Assembly: GCA_963995525.1 (NCBI GenBank)
Contig: OZ023205.1
Location: 70,428,145-70,492,144, forward strand
Origin: Escarpia spicata
Taxonomy: Eukaryota > Annelida > Polychaeta > Sabellida > Siboglinidae
Length of the DNA: 64,000 nucleotides
Direction: 5' to 3'
In this document: positions 22,235-33,268 of the stretch, one piece after another
How positions within the stretch are numbered: the first letter of the stretch is position 1
Layout of the letters: every line of letters begins with the position of its first letter
Position numbers and translations under genes: made by a program
Notes under the pieces: model-generated
What the model saw: the letters and a program-made list of their open reading frames with translations, nothing else
What the model was told of the DNA's origin: nothing
Databases searched by the model: none

Positions 22235-23410
22235 CACGGAAACACCGCTGCACAGGTTGCTTGAGGTTAACCTTCCCAAAATGACGATGCTTCTCGGAAC
22301 ACACGACACACAAGTGATCATTGCCTACCCCCTTCACTGGCATGTGTCATATGTCTATAATGCGAGCAGGCAGAGTGGCAGATGTCGATGGTCGACCTCG
22401 CTTCTTGCTGCGTTAGGAGTTCTCTGCGATCAGCTGATGAATGAATTCAACTGTGAACTGCAGGAAATCCCTCTTCCATCCATGGAACTTCGCCTCGATC
22501 ACAACCGCATTGAAGAAAGCCCACGCGACACACTTACGGTCAATTCTGATGTACCACTTGTATGTTTGGCGAGTCTTGTCAAGTCGACACATCTTGTCAT
22601 TGAGGTTGAGAGCTCCCATGTTCATGTTGTACTCAACCACGCTGGGAGTACACGGCACACCGACCTTGCCTCTTCTCTTGTTGTGCCTTTCCACTTCAAA
22701 GCCGTCAACATCTGCCACCAGGTGGTCCGACAGAAAGTAAATGTTCTTCTTGTCACATCATCTAGTAGCAAGAATGCCTATCGTTTGGCACTGCAGTCAA
22801 TCGTAGTCTCACTCACTGCTTCTTATTGTTTGGAGTTTTCAGCTGCTTGGGAAATCCGGTTCTGTTCGTTAAGACTGTCCCGCAGCCAGGCATGTCAAAT
22901 CGTCGCAACCAAAATAACACTTGTATTAAAGCGACGAAAAAGAGAATGATCACAACATCGCTCACCTCACCTTTCCCACGTTCTTCAAAGTGTCAATATA
23001 TGCATCCTTGCCGCTATACACATCAAAGGACACGTTGTAACCCTTCTTTGAATCGGCAGCATCCATATCTTGATCCCCAGTTCGTAGGTGTGTCTTTGTG
23101 GAACTGTTTGAACGACAATCAACCATGGAAAAGGACCATACATTTGTCGAAAGCAACTTGAATTCATCAGCAAATTGTTTCTTGAGATGATCAGTGAGGA
23201 ATCGGATCTTGTATAACTTGCTCACCATCATCTCTGGGTGGCGCAGCCGAGTCACCATAATAATGTAAGGACTTCGTAATCTAGTTATACATGTCACGCG
23301 GGAAGATGTATGGAATTTCAAGCTTCGAAAGCAGCCAGTTGTTCTTCGTGACATGATCTTCCCACATGCTCTGCAAACGGTCTGTTCTGCTTATTTCTAT
23401 GATAAGGCGC
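22235..23410 (-). pseudogene. piggyBac-type transposase relic
   Basis: Minus strand, N to C: LEIPYIFPRDMYN and KIRFLTDHLKKQFADEF (23350-23150), STKTHL and ADSKKGYNVSFDVYSGKD (about 23110-23000), TNRTGFPKQLK (about 22860), then VPCTPSVVEYNMNMGALNLNDK at 22600-22690 and HLCVVCSEK with a Cys-rich tail at about 22240-22320. The order and spacing match PGBD-type DDE transposases, whose product cuts and pastes at TTAA sites. Many frameshifts; terminal repeats were not found. It interrupts or follows the gypsy relic directly. Confidence 0.85.
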
Positions 23411-23414
23411 ACAG

Positions 23415-23740
23415 CACAGCACTGGAAATAACGAAGACTACAACATTTATAAAGAAGCACTAAACCAAGCTACAACTGAAATTCGAAGAGAAGCTATGAA
23501 CAAAAATTAGGTTGTAATATAAAACAAGACAGCAAGAATTTGTATGCATATGTTCGGAACAAACAGGAAGTTCAGGATAAGGTCGGTCCTCTAGAAGATA
23601 GTGCTGGAAATATAATATCAGAGGGATTCTTAAAAGCAGAAGGTCTGAACGAGTATTTTAATACATTCATAGCCATTACTGCGAATGTGAAGAGTGTCGA
23701 CGGGGATAGAACAAAAGCCTGAAAAGGGGAATTAATTCCT
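23415..23740 (+). pseudogene. CR1-type LINE fragment (linker before RT)
   Basis: The frame reads LYAYVRNKQEVQDKVGPLED, then AEGLNEYFNTF, matching the endonuclease-RT linker of CR1 copy 2 at about 42610-42850 (opposite strand there). Both ends are truncated. Confidence 0.85.
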
Positions 23741-23899
23741 GCTTATTTTCTAACATAGCTCTGCCTCTGCCCTGTACAATTTTAGTTCACATGAATCATG
23801 GAATCAATCAACTACATTTCTTTTAAAAAGTGAGAGTACAGCCTTGGGTGGTATTCGAAAATGGACATGTTAAAGTTCAAACACTGAGTCCAGTGGCAC

Positions 23900-25600
23900 T
23901 GAGAGAGATCTAACTAGTTTTGTTTTTTATTGTTAAACATTATAAAATGTGTTTTGTTCACATTGAGCGATACTTTGTTCGCTCGGAACTACAGGTCTAG
24001 TTTATTTAGTTCGTTGTTAACAACAGTGCTTACATCATCTGTGTTACTAGCGTAATAACACATGTTTGTATCATCAGCAAATAGAATAATATCAAGCAAT
24101 TTTGAGACTTCACACATGTCATTTATGTACATAATATATAACAATGGGCCAAGGATTGAACCTTGCGGGACTCCACACTTGATTTCCTTTTGTTCTGAGT
24201 TATTGTTGTTATAACATACATATTGTTTACGGTTGGCTAAGTAGTTTTTTATCCAGTCCAGAGCCTGACCCCTTAATCCGTAGCAATGCAATTTACTTAT
24301 CAGTATATTGTGGTCAACAGTGTCAAAGGCTTTTTAGATCAATAAAGACACCAATTGAGCTTTGGCATTGATCCATTGCGGAAGTCACCTTTTCAACAAA
24401 TTCTCTTAAAGCTAGTGAATTTGAATGATTATTTCTAAAGCCATACAGCTCATTAGTCAATATGTGTTGTGTTTCAATGAAAGACGTTAGCCTTTTGTTG
24501 AATATTGTTTTCAAGTATTTTTGATATGGTTTATAATTAGAAAATTTAAAACGATTTCCCGACTTAAATATAGGAATAACGTTCGCTGATCAAAGATCTG
24601 TTAAAATGTGGGTTAGCGGCTGTAGAATTTGCTTTATTACACGTTTAACTGTTTGTATGCTGATTCCATCGTGTACTTAGGAGGTTTTTACTTATGCACC
24701 TAGGCAAAATTTCGAGTACCTCTTCTTCAGTAACGGGGGACATATACATTGATTGTGACACAGTACGTTTTACAAAGTCGGTTGGCTTTGTTTCCGGGCA
24801 GGAATATACTAATACTACTAGATTTTCACCAACATGAAACTTGTTTAAATATGTGGAATCAAATTTTCTTTTACCTTTAGGCTGTTAAGAGTTTTCACTG
24901 TTTCTCTTATGATAGTCTTATTATCGTCGAGTTTTTTTATTATAGTTTCTCTTTTCTACTTTTTTTAACTTATTTTTTTATTTTTTTTGTAGCGGCTTTC
25001 TGTTAATTATGTCCTAATTTTTAGAAACGCTAAGTACAGGTTATTTTTTTATGCAAACGTTTGTTTTAGCCCACTTGATAACCAAGGTTGATCTTTTTTG
25101 TCTTCCTGAATACGTTGTCATTTGTACAGGACAGGCATCGTTATAAGTGTTACTTTAATATTTGCATGAAGCGCGAGAAAGCTAAATCAGGGTTGGATTC
25201 GTTCATTACAGTGTCCCAGTTTGCGTAATTAAGATTGTGCTCAAATCTGTTTAATGCGTTCTCATCTAACGTTCTGTTACAATTTTATGTTGGTTCATCG
25301 TTAATAACTACATAAGTGCTGTTGTAACACAGGACGAAAATTGTCATATGATCTGTAGCATCGCTTAAAACAATGCCTCACATTTTGTTTCTACACTGTT
25401 CAGAACATAACAAAGTTATCTATTCTACTAACAGTCGTGCTTGTTATTCGTGTGGGCCTATTTGATCAAGGGATATAATCCTGAGCTGAACATTTGATCA
25501 TTGGAGTCTTTTTATTCACCTTGCTCTTCGCAGTGCAATATATCTACATTGTAATCACCCCACATGTAAACAATTTTACTGGTGAGATTTCCCAGTATGA
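23900..25600 (-). pseudogene. Jockey-superfamily LINE relic, truncated at both ends
   Basis: Minus strand. Endonuclease text is at about 25580-25360 (GDYNVDILH; SDATDHMTIFVL). Linker follows (NALNRFEHNLNYANWD, SNPDLAFSRFM). RT is at 24514-23989 (TIFNKRLTSFIETQHIL, ELYGFRNNHSNSLALREF, GVPQGSILGPLLYIMYIND, LFADDTNMC). Coding sequence ends soon after the FADD motif, so the 3' end is lost, which is unusual for LINEs and implies a later deletion. Stops occur in most segments. Confidence 0.85.
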
Positions 25601-25744
25601 ATGACAGATGGTCATTACATTTGCTCTATATATACATATGACCGACACTGATTTTTTCGTGTTCACTAATTTGTATCTGAATAAAGATGCTTTCTAAACA
25701 GTCATCAACAGCGTACGATATACTCCTTAAACAAATATCAGAAT

Positions 25745-26100
25745 AGTGGCAATTGATAAGTACAGATTCATACACACATATATGGCATATGGCATAAATT
25801 ATGGTCAGCGTCGTGGTTTTCTCACGCATAAAACAGTCCACCCTCCTGTTGGTTTCAGCTACCGCGCTTTGCAAGCACGCCTCTTAACATCTTGCTGGCT
25901 TTCGTTCGCATCGGCGCTTACTTCTAGGTGGATATCAACAGCAGTGGCCGCGGTTGCACCACTTACGCCCGCTCCGGTCTTGGGCGGCTTTGCCTTAGGC
26001 ATAATGGTTTGGTTGACACCTAGAGAGGGTCAGACGGTTAGCCACAAACAATGGCTAACCGTTAACGCACTTGAGTGGACACCAGTTTAGCTGTTATTGT
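25745..26100 (+). other. GC-richer segment with hairpin; no gene recognised
   Basis: A 114-codon open frame (25746-26090) has no recognised domain, and its Ala/Pro/Gly-rich part reflects a local GC rise. ACGGTTAGCCA at 26034-26044, a 7-nt loop and the exact inverse at 26052-26062 form a perfect hairpin. Confidence 0.5.
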
Positions 26101-26235
26101 TCGTCGTCAATGTGTCCAGGTGAACGCTATGATTCCGCGTCAGCGAAGGCGACATTTCCCGCGCCGTACTGTCCAGATGAGCGATATTCCCAGTATAACA
26201 GTACAATATCCGAAGTAAATAAACAAATGTTCACG

Positions 26236-26571
26236 TGTAAGGTAACAGGAAGTAGACACAAAAATACATCGTGATAATGTAGAGTAAGCGGAAGTAGGCT
26301 TACAACAATATCGCTAACCTGTAGGGTAAGCGGAAATAGGCTTAACAAGATATCATTAACCAGTAGGGTAAGCGGTAGTACGCTTAAAAAGACATCATGA
26401 ACCTGTACAGAAACAGGAAGTAGGCTTAAAAAGATATCATGAAGCGGTACGGTAGCCGGAAATAAGCTCAAGAAGATATTGTGAAAATGTACGCTAAACG
26501 GAAGTAGGCTTAAAAAGACATATTGAAACTGTACGTTAACCGGAAGTAGGTTGATGGGAAGGTCTTAGACC
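26236..26571. repeat. 42-bp minisatellite, eight copies
   Basis: Units begin at 26236, 26278, 26320, 26362, 26404, 26446, 26488 and 26530, each exactly 42 bp, sharing a core like gtaagcggaagtaggctta followed by aaaagatatcatgaa. A ninth partial unit follows 26572. Because 42 is a multiple of three, the minus strand stays open with a 14-residue repeat (IFLSLLPVTLQV-like) across six units (26127-26471). No start context or domain supports a gene. Confidence 0.95.
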
Positions 26572-26984
26572 TGTATATTAAACGTAAATGACATAATTTT
26601 CTAGTTCAAGGTCTATTCGCCAAAATTTGAACTATTTTTTAGTTCTAAATGTATACGCTTGAGGGCGCTATACCCAAAATGGTTAAGCACCTATGCTACA
26701 CAAAGAAACACACCATTGCGCATGCGCAGTGACGTATTTAATAATGTCATTTCACCTATCTGAGATTTATTTAGTTGATCACCTATTCACCAGGGGACAC
26801 TTTTTGTCCTTGACCTATTCTCCAGGGAGCGTCGCTTTACCTTGTCATTTTACCTTCACCTCTGACCTTTGACTTCCACCGAAAAATTACGTCATTGCTC
26901 TTACTCCGATCAATCTTGCTCTGATCATGATTATTGTGTCCCACGAGAATTACATACTATGCTACAACTGGATTACTGCTGTGT
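26572..26984. other. No gene recognised
   Basis: After the last partial minisatellite unit, no domain or shared repeat was recognised. Confidence 0.5.
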
Positions 26985-28050
26985 ACAACAAGAGACAAAT
27001 AGATGCAATCCTACTTGATTTTGCCAAAGCTTTTGACAAAGTCCCCCACAAACGCGTCCAAAATCGCCTCCTACGGAATAACTGGAAACACAAAACTGGA
27101 TAAAATAATTTCTGTCGAACCGTAAAGAGGGAGTCTCAGTAAATCGAGTCGTGTCGGACACAGCAGATGTTACATATTGTGTTCCACATGGGGCTCAGTC
27201 CTAGGACCATTCCTCTTCCTACTCTATATAAGTGACATAAACGAAAACATCCAATCTCACATACGCCTCTTTGCAGACGACAGCATTATATGTCGTAAGA
27301 AACCGACCCGTGACATTCTTCAAACTGACCTGATCCAACTCCAAACATGGTGTGACGAATGGCAAATGGAATTTAACATTTCTAACTGTGTCCACCTCCC
27401 AATAACAAACAAAACTAAACACATACTACACTCATGTTCACTCTTCGATATGCCAATCGCTACAGTATCGAGCCATCCGTATCTCGGAGTAAAATTAGAT
27501 TCAAAATTAACCTGGGCAAGTTACATCATCGAAATACTTTCCAAATTCTCAAAAGTCCTAGGCATAATTAAAAGAATCCTTGGTCCATGCAAACCCGAAG
27601 TAAAAAAAAAATGCTTGTAATTTGCTAATCTGGTCAGAACTCTAATATGCATCTCCCATGTGGAACCCACACACTGCCACCCAAATTAAGCACCTTGATC
27701 AAATACAAAACTATGCTGCCAGATATGTTAATAATTTTCATAGACGCCAAACCATCAATTACAAGCCAACTATTGAACGAGGACGCGTTATCAAACACGC
27801 CATGACATTTCGTACAAATTTAAATAACGTTATCAAAATCATGAAATGTGGCCACTATCAATATCAAGAAAATGTACCCTCTATGTAGCCCCCAGGTGCC
27901 GCATTAATTGATGTACCTGTTTTCTCCTTCTACCCCAGAGCGTATATGGAGCATGATCCCAACACAAATCGCTGAAATAGAAAGCCCCATTGCTTTCCAA
28001 ACAGCCCACATGAACCTTCCATTCAGCACACCCAATCACCTTAACTGCCT
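26985..28050 (+). pseudogene. Jockey/CR1-superfamily LINE RT fragment
   Basis: Starts inside RT (DAILLDFAKAFDKVPHKRV at about 27003). It continues with VLGPFLFLLYISDINENI and IRLFADDSIICR at 27177-27620, then MWNPHTATQIKHLDQIQNYA at 27658 and a terminal WNMIPTQIAEI-like segment at about 27950. The FADD active site is present, but stops and frameshifts break the ORF (for example the gtaa after a (A)9 run near 27604-27619). 5'-truncated. Confidence 0.87.
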
Positions 28051-28288
28051 TTAAATAATGTATTCATTTACGCAAGCCACAGCGCATATGCACAAACACC
28101 ACAAACTCCTGCGTTAGCCCAAGATTGGGCAGTTTCGAGTACCCGACCTAACTCTAAGACCTAAGAACTTCAGATGAGTTTTCTTCAGATGATTCCCATC
28201 AACTTTCAAATAACTGATTGAGAACATAATCTAGAATGTTGTCACTTGCTTCCACCATACTTATTTTTTTTATAACAAACACGGCAAA

Positions 28289-30620
28289 TCACATTGAAGA
28301 ATTCGTGAAAATGCAGACGGTGCCAACAAAATTGTAATTGCTGGCGTGTTCATGCATAAAGTCAAAAATCGAAATATCTTGATTTTTGGCATAGAAACAT
28401 TCTACGATATTTACATTGTTGTGGGGAACGAGCTGAAAATGTAATGGTAACTTAAGTGGCTCGCTCTGCTCTGGGTTGTCGTACGGATGTAGATAGGTGT
28501 GGTTGCTGTACATGTCCAGCGGTGGCAAACACAGTGATCCGGCAGCTGGGCGTTGAGTGTCGTTGAGGGACGTGTAACGCTGTGCGGTCTGGTGGATCGT
28601 GTTGGCTGCTCCGTGTGGGTGGGGTTGGAGTGTATATACAGGGCAGGATTATTGTTGTGCAGTGGTGTGTGAAAGGGGTAAAGGGTGGGTGATGGTGCAT
28701 CAGCCGGTATATGTCGATCCGTCGTGCCAGTTCGCCAAGCCCTGGAGCGGACACAGGCTTGTTGGTGATCCCGAACACACTGTTCGTAAATTGCTGTACC
28801 CACTGTCTGTAGTACAGTGAACATGTATCAGTTGGCGCAGGTGTGTGTTCTCCCCAAATATGGCCAGTGCCTCATACATGACGCGCGAGAAGTTGAGGGT
28901 GAACATCGTAAATGGTTTTTTATAACCACCTTCTGTTGACCGACGGTGACACCCTTTATGACAGGCCGCAACCAGTCGTCTGGAAAAACTCTGTTATCCA
29001 CCACTGCGATGAGGTTGACCATACTATCTTCTCGCCAGAGGGAAAACGCTTGGACAGGTTCTGTGGTGAAGTCAAATGGGAGATCAGTTCTCTCCTGTGT
29101 CCCCGTCGCCTGGTATTCGCTCGCCCTCACCTAGTCTGTAGTAGTTGTAGGTGGCAGAGGGCATCCATGGCGGACTGCTTTTCGGTGTGAGTCCCATGGA
29201 ATGAGGCAGACGGGACTAGCCATTCTCTGAAGGTGTACTGCTTGTGGGGTGGCAGCTCCGCCAACATCCTTCCCATGCTGTCCCGATTGATGAGCGCCAC
29301 CAAGGGGTTGGGTGGGCTCAGCCGAATGTCAACTGCAGCAATGGGTCGGCCCATCATCTCGGCTACTTCGGCTACTTCGGCTAACATGACCCGCATGGCC
29401 ACGTTAAATCGGGAACCCTGTTTCGGGTACCACCCTCTCTTCCTAAAGAGGACGACCAGCTTCTCAAAGGTGTGGATGAGGGCCATTCTCCGCGTTCTCT
29501 CGAGGAGTTCCATCGTGGAATACGCCGATCTAGCAAAATGTGGAGTAAATTTCCGATTCTTTCTATCCTCCACAGAATGCACGGCCAGATGAGCCCCTAC
29601 AGGAGGTAGGACGCCAAACTATTGCTGACGCAGCCAGCAAGCGGTATCTAGATGGAAATTCCAAGGTAAGCGTGCTACCTCGACATGGAGTCGCATGCAA
29701 TCGGCGGCTGCTTCACGCACGCTGCACTGCCGCAGCACAGCTTGTAACGATCTCCTCTTCCTGGGTGGGGTTGTTTCGGCAGTAGACAACGCATGTTGCG
29801 CTGCATCACCAGAAAACAGTCTCCTTCCCCTCAGCCGTAACAAGGCCATCCCTTGTAATGGTGCTGGTGATAATAATTAAGGACTGCTGCCACCATTTCA
29901 CGTTCATCATCATAGGTGACAGGAGGTGGGGGGGGGGGGGGGGGGGGGGGGGGGGTGAGATACATGTGATCTCTGGCATCTATTTCGTCGCCGCCATTGC
30001 TTACCGAATAAAAGATGGGGGCCCTTGCCTCGATGTTTTGGGCATCCTCCACAGCGGGTACTGTGTCAGGATTACTGCACGTCGCCACTGGTGTTACCCT
30101 TGTGCATATCTTGCGTATGAGTGGCGGTGGTGCATCTGGGCTACTGCCCGTCCCCACTTAATCTATTCCCGTGCAAACGCTGCACACGAGTGGCGGTGAT
30201 GTGCGAGGATTATATGTGGTGCGTGTGAGTGGTACCCCTGTGTAAGGTGGTGGCTGGTATTGCCCTCGTGCACAGGGTTCGTGCGTGGGGTAGCACAGGG
30301 GGACTGCTATGCCCCGGCATCCCCGTGTATAGGGATGGGGTGGTAGGGATGACCGTGCTGGTGCCCTGCTGCAGAATTGTCACCCTGGCGCCTTGTACTA
30401 CTAGGGCATATGTGGGGGGTGGACGTGCATAGACAGTTGCGTCTAATGTCACGTGCACGCCACCCGATGTCACATACGACTTCAATGTGGCTTTTGCTGC
30501 GTTGAGTAGGTGCTGGAGGTTGCCCGGCGTGGCAGTGCTAATGGGGACTGACTGGGATGGCCTCCAGTTCCTGATAGGGGTAGTGGTGCCATCGGTATCG
30601 GTGGCATCCATCTCTAACAT
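28289..30620 (-). pseudogene. Large third ORF of gypsy element A, unrecognised
   Basis: Begins with MLEMDATDTDGTTTPIRNW at 30620, 28 nt downstream of the integrase stop at 30651, on the same strand. Open pieces in changing frames follow: 30210-30620, 29831-30157 (a polyproline run encoded by C28), 29619-29849, 29127-29582 (LLERTRRMALIHTFEKLVVL, PPNPLVALINRDSMGRML), 28828-29130 (DLPFDFTTEPVQAFSLW), 28411-28824 and 28289-28528, where the frame ends. The sequence is GC-richer than its surroundings. The intact product would be about 750 residues. It stands where env lies in some gypsy elements, but I see no signal peptide, transmembrane helix or fusion-protein motif. No known family recognised. 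Confidence 0.55.
29928..29955. repeat. G28 homopolymer
   Basis: Twenty-eight consecutive G on the plus strand, read as a proline run on the minus strand inside the third ORF of gypsy A. Its length may be an assembly or sequencing approximation. Confidence 0.9.
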
Positions 30621-30650
30621 AGTTGTTGTAATTACAGTTAGTTGTCATAC

Positions 30651-31790
30651 CTACGGGGTCGATTGATACGTCGACCCTCGCGTGATTTGTGTAGTTGTCA
30701 TTTCCATTTCTCGTCTAATTAATGGTTGGTTAGAGTTGAGTAATGACCTAACACCGTCTAGCGGATCGTCAATGGTCATGACCTCAGTGGGAGGCCGCCC
30801 ATCCAATTTGAGGATTACCTGTCGCTTCCGTCTTATCCATAGGGGGACATCACGGTCGTCGCATATAAGAAGCTTGTCATGGTGATTCACGTATTCCGGC
30901 TTATGGGCCGTGATACGGTATAAGAAACACGACACTACTTTCGTAAAATGGCCTTTTCAATATCGGGAGGAATTTCTTATTTTGCCCCACGTTTGCCTCA
31001 GAATTACGGATATACATTAGGTCACACACATCAAATGCTTTTTCTAGAATTGGGGCTCGTGTGTCATAATATCTTTTCTGACGGTTTTGTGCCATACGTA
31101 GGTTATTACGTACTGCAATGGAAGTTGTTCTGATTTTCTCAACATCATCCTTGAGATAATTAGCTGGTGATTGTCTCAGGGAATTTACATTACGGAGCCC
31201 AAATAGGATTTCTTCAGGAATACACACTTCTCGCCCTAATAGTAACATATTTGGCGTGAACTATTCACCGTGGATCGTAGGCTCATACCCAGTGTAGCCA
31301 GGTGTTCGTCCCATTGGGAAATGTTATCAGTAAGATAACACCTGATAAAGGAGATAACAATTTGGTTTTGTCGCTCTACTTGACCATTACAACATGGTCG
31401 GTTAGTTGTCCTAGCCTTTTCGACTTGCATTAACTTACATAGATCGGTGAACAATTTACTATCAAACGTCCTCCCCTGGTGTATACCTGTAAAGTGGCGC
31501 CGTACCTGGTAATTTACTGTTCGAAGAACGTCTTAGCTGTTATTTCAGGTTTTTTTTTTCTGGCTATGCAAGTTACTGTAGCCAACGAGGGAATCGGTTC
31601 AGCATCATGAGTACGTATTATTACCAGATTCGTTCGTTGTAAATGGCCCGTGTCTACCCGTTCCCAAGGGACACCCACCTGATAGTGGAGCAACTGTGCA
31701 CGCTGTGGTCGTCCCACTTTGTTAATGTGGCCTACAACACAAGTGTCCACAAACAATTAACAGTCCCTGCGCATACAGGGCCAGAAAAAA
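30651..31790 (-). pseudogene. Gypsy element A integrase
   Basis: Minus strand. Integrase joins the cDNA to host DNA. The segment 31514-31756 holds the end of the zinc finger and the start of the core (RNKVGRPQRAQ-like HINKVGRPQRAQLLHYQVG, VPWERVDT). 31236-31454 has the core end (NGQVERQNQIVISFIRCYL). 30901-31248 has the region after the core (LLGREVCIPEEILFGLRNVN, QNRQKRYYD). 30651-30935 has the C-terminal domain (YRITAHKPEYVNHHDKLLIC, PLWIRRKRQVI). Frameshifts separate the pieces. Its stop is followed after 28 nt by a third ORF. Confidence 0.88.
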
Positions 31791-32149
31791 AGCTTCTTTT
31801 CCCAAGTTTTGCGTATGTTTTCTCTCTTCCCCGGTGTCCTCCGATGCTGTTATCGTGGGTCAATTAGGGTACTTCATGTCTCATTGATTACGTTACCAAC
31901 AACTTTAGTGTAGGTGGAACAATCTCTTCCTCCAAACAACAATGCAAGGCCCATCCTACATATGGAGTCGATCCCTATTGTTCCATAATTTTCGGGTACC
32001 CACCCCTTGGAGTTGTATGTCCTTTTGTGTAGGGGACTCCCCTTCTAACCAGGTGATTACGTGTCGTAATTCAGTTTCTATATAATGTTACTCCCGTAAT
32101 TCCAGTGAGCTGTATTGGTTCATATAGTTTGGGCCGATTTGTTCCTCGC

Positions 32150-33260
32150 CCATTAAACTTCACTGGGTACATTGAGTTGTCTTATTGCTAATGGTACTAC
32201 ATAATGAACTTCCTCCTCGAACTTTCCCCATTGTTGTTTAGTTTTGTACAACATAGATAGCCACCGCAAGGTGGAAAACTTACTTTTTGCCAGCCTCATC
32301 ACAATTGCATATTTCATGTTCCTTTGGTATTCGCGATAATGCCTGACACCAGATCTATGTTGGATAGACATAGAGTACTGAGTCAATTCTTCCAGCCACC
32401 TACCAAGCTGGCCTTCAGGGTGTTTGAAGCGGAATAGATACGTGATCTGTCCTTAGAGTAAACTCACGGCCAAGCAGGTAGTGTTTGTAAAAGCGAGTAT
32501 TGCAGTATTGTTGCTATATTGAGTCAAAGCGTACGACGCAAAGGAAACTGGACGTACTGTTCCATTCTGTACCTTATACAGGGCAGCGCCAATTGCCACA
32601 TCTGAAGCATCTGTATCGAGGATTAATGGGTCCACGTTGTTGGGGAAAGCCAGCAATGGCGTAGTTGTCATTACGTGCTTTAGTTCCTCAAACGTGCTAA
32701 ACAAGGACACATTTTTGGTTTCTGGTTTAAGTTATGCACCTCAGGTTTAAATTGTGCACCTCAAATCTCTGGAGAACGACTTCCAAGTTTTTGAGGGACT
32801 CCTCACAGCTCCTTCCCAATACAATTACGTCATCCGTGCATACTAATATCTTTTTCCATGCGAGACCGCGTAGAACAAGATGCTTGACGCTTTGGAACGA
32901 GGCATATATGCATTACATAAACCCTGGGCATTTGTAACGTGTTGGAAAAGGCTATAATTGTTTAGGAACGCCGTCTTATGGCTGGCTGTCGATATATTCT
33001 TCGATCAGGGGCAACGGAAAGGCATCTTTCACATTAAATTGTCGATAATCAATTGTATATCTTACTTCCCCATCTTTGTTCTTACTAACACGGACGCAGA
33101 TGCGCACTCTAATGTAGATGGCCGTCAGTGTCTTTTTCTTCCTCATCTTGGAATTTTAGTGGGGTGCGCCTTAACCATTCCCTGATGGAGTCTTCGTTTT
33201 GAATAATTAGAAAATGGCGCATTTTCTCAAATCTTTACTGTTCTTGGAGAAAACATCACT
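32150..33260 (-). pseudogene. Gypsy element A reverse transcriptase and RNase H
   Basis: The RT core is readable in fragments: EVRYTIDYRQFNVKDAFPLP at about 33090-33000, and a CTDDVIVLG active-site segment at about 32850. The connection and RNase H start are at 32453-32710 (FEELKHVMTTTPLLAFPNNV, LILDTDASDVAIGAAL). 32340-32400 reads RWLEELTQYSMSIQHRSG, the end of RNase H. Frame changes are frequent. Together with the flanking protease and integrase this gives the ordinary Ty3/gypsy order. Confidence 0.87.
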
Positions 33261-33268
33261 ACATTTAA

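Noticed and set aside
22257..22949. Plus-strand 230-codon ORF
   Set aside because: The opposite strand carries recognisable piggyBac transposase text over the same interval.
26236..26571. Possible CRISPR array
   Set aside because: Units are contiguous 42-bp tandem copies without unique spacers, in a eukaryotic context.
29233..29592. Plus-strand 119-codon ORF
   Set aside because: Shadow of the minus-strand third ORF of gypsy A, which is continuous in direction with its pol.
28289..30620. Envelope gene for the gypsy A third ORF
   Set aside because: Position would fit, but no signal peptide, cleavage site or transmembrane helix could be seen in any of its open pieces.
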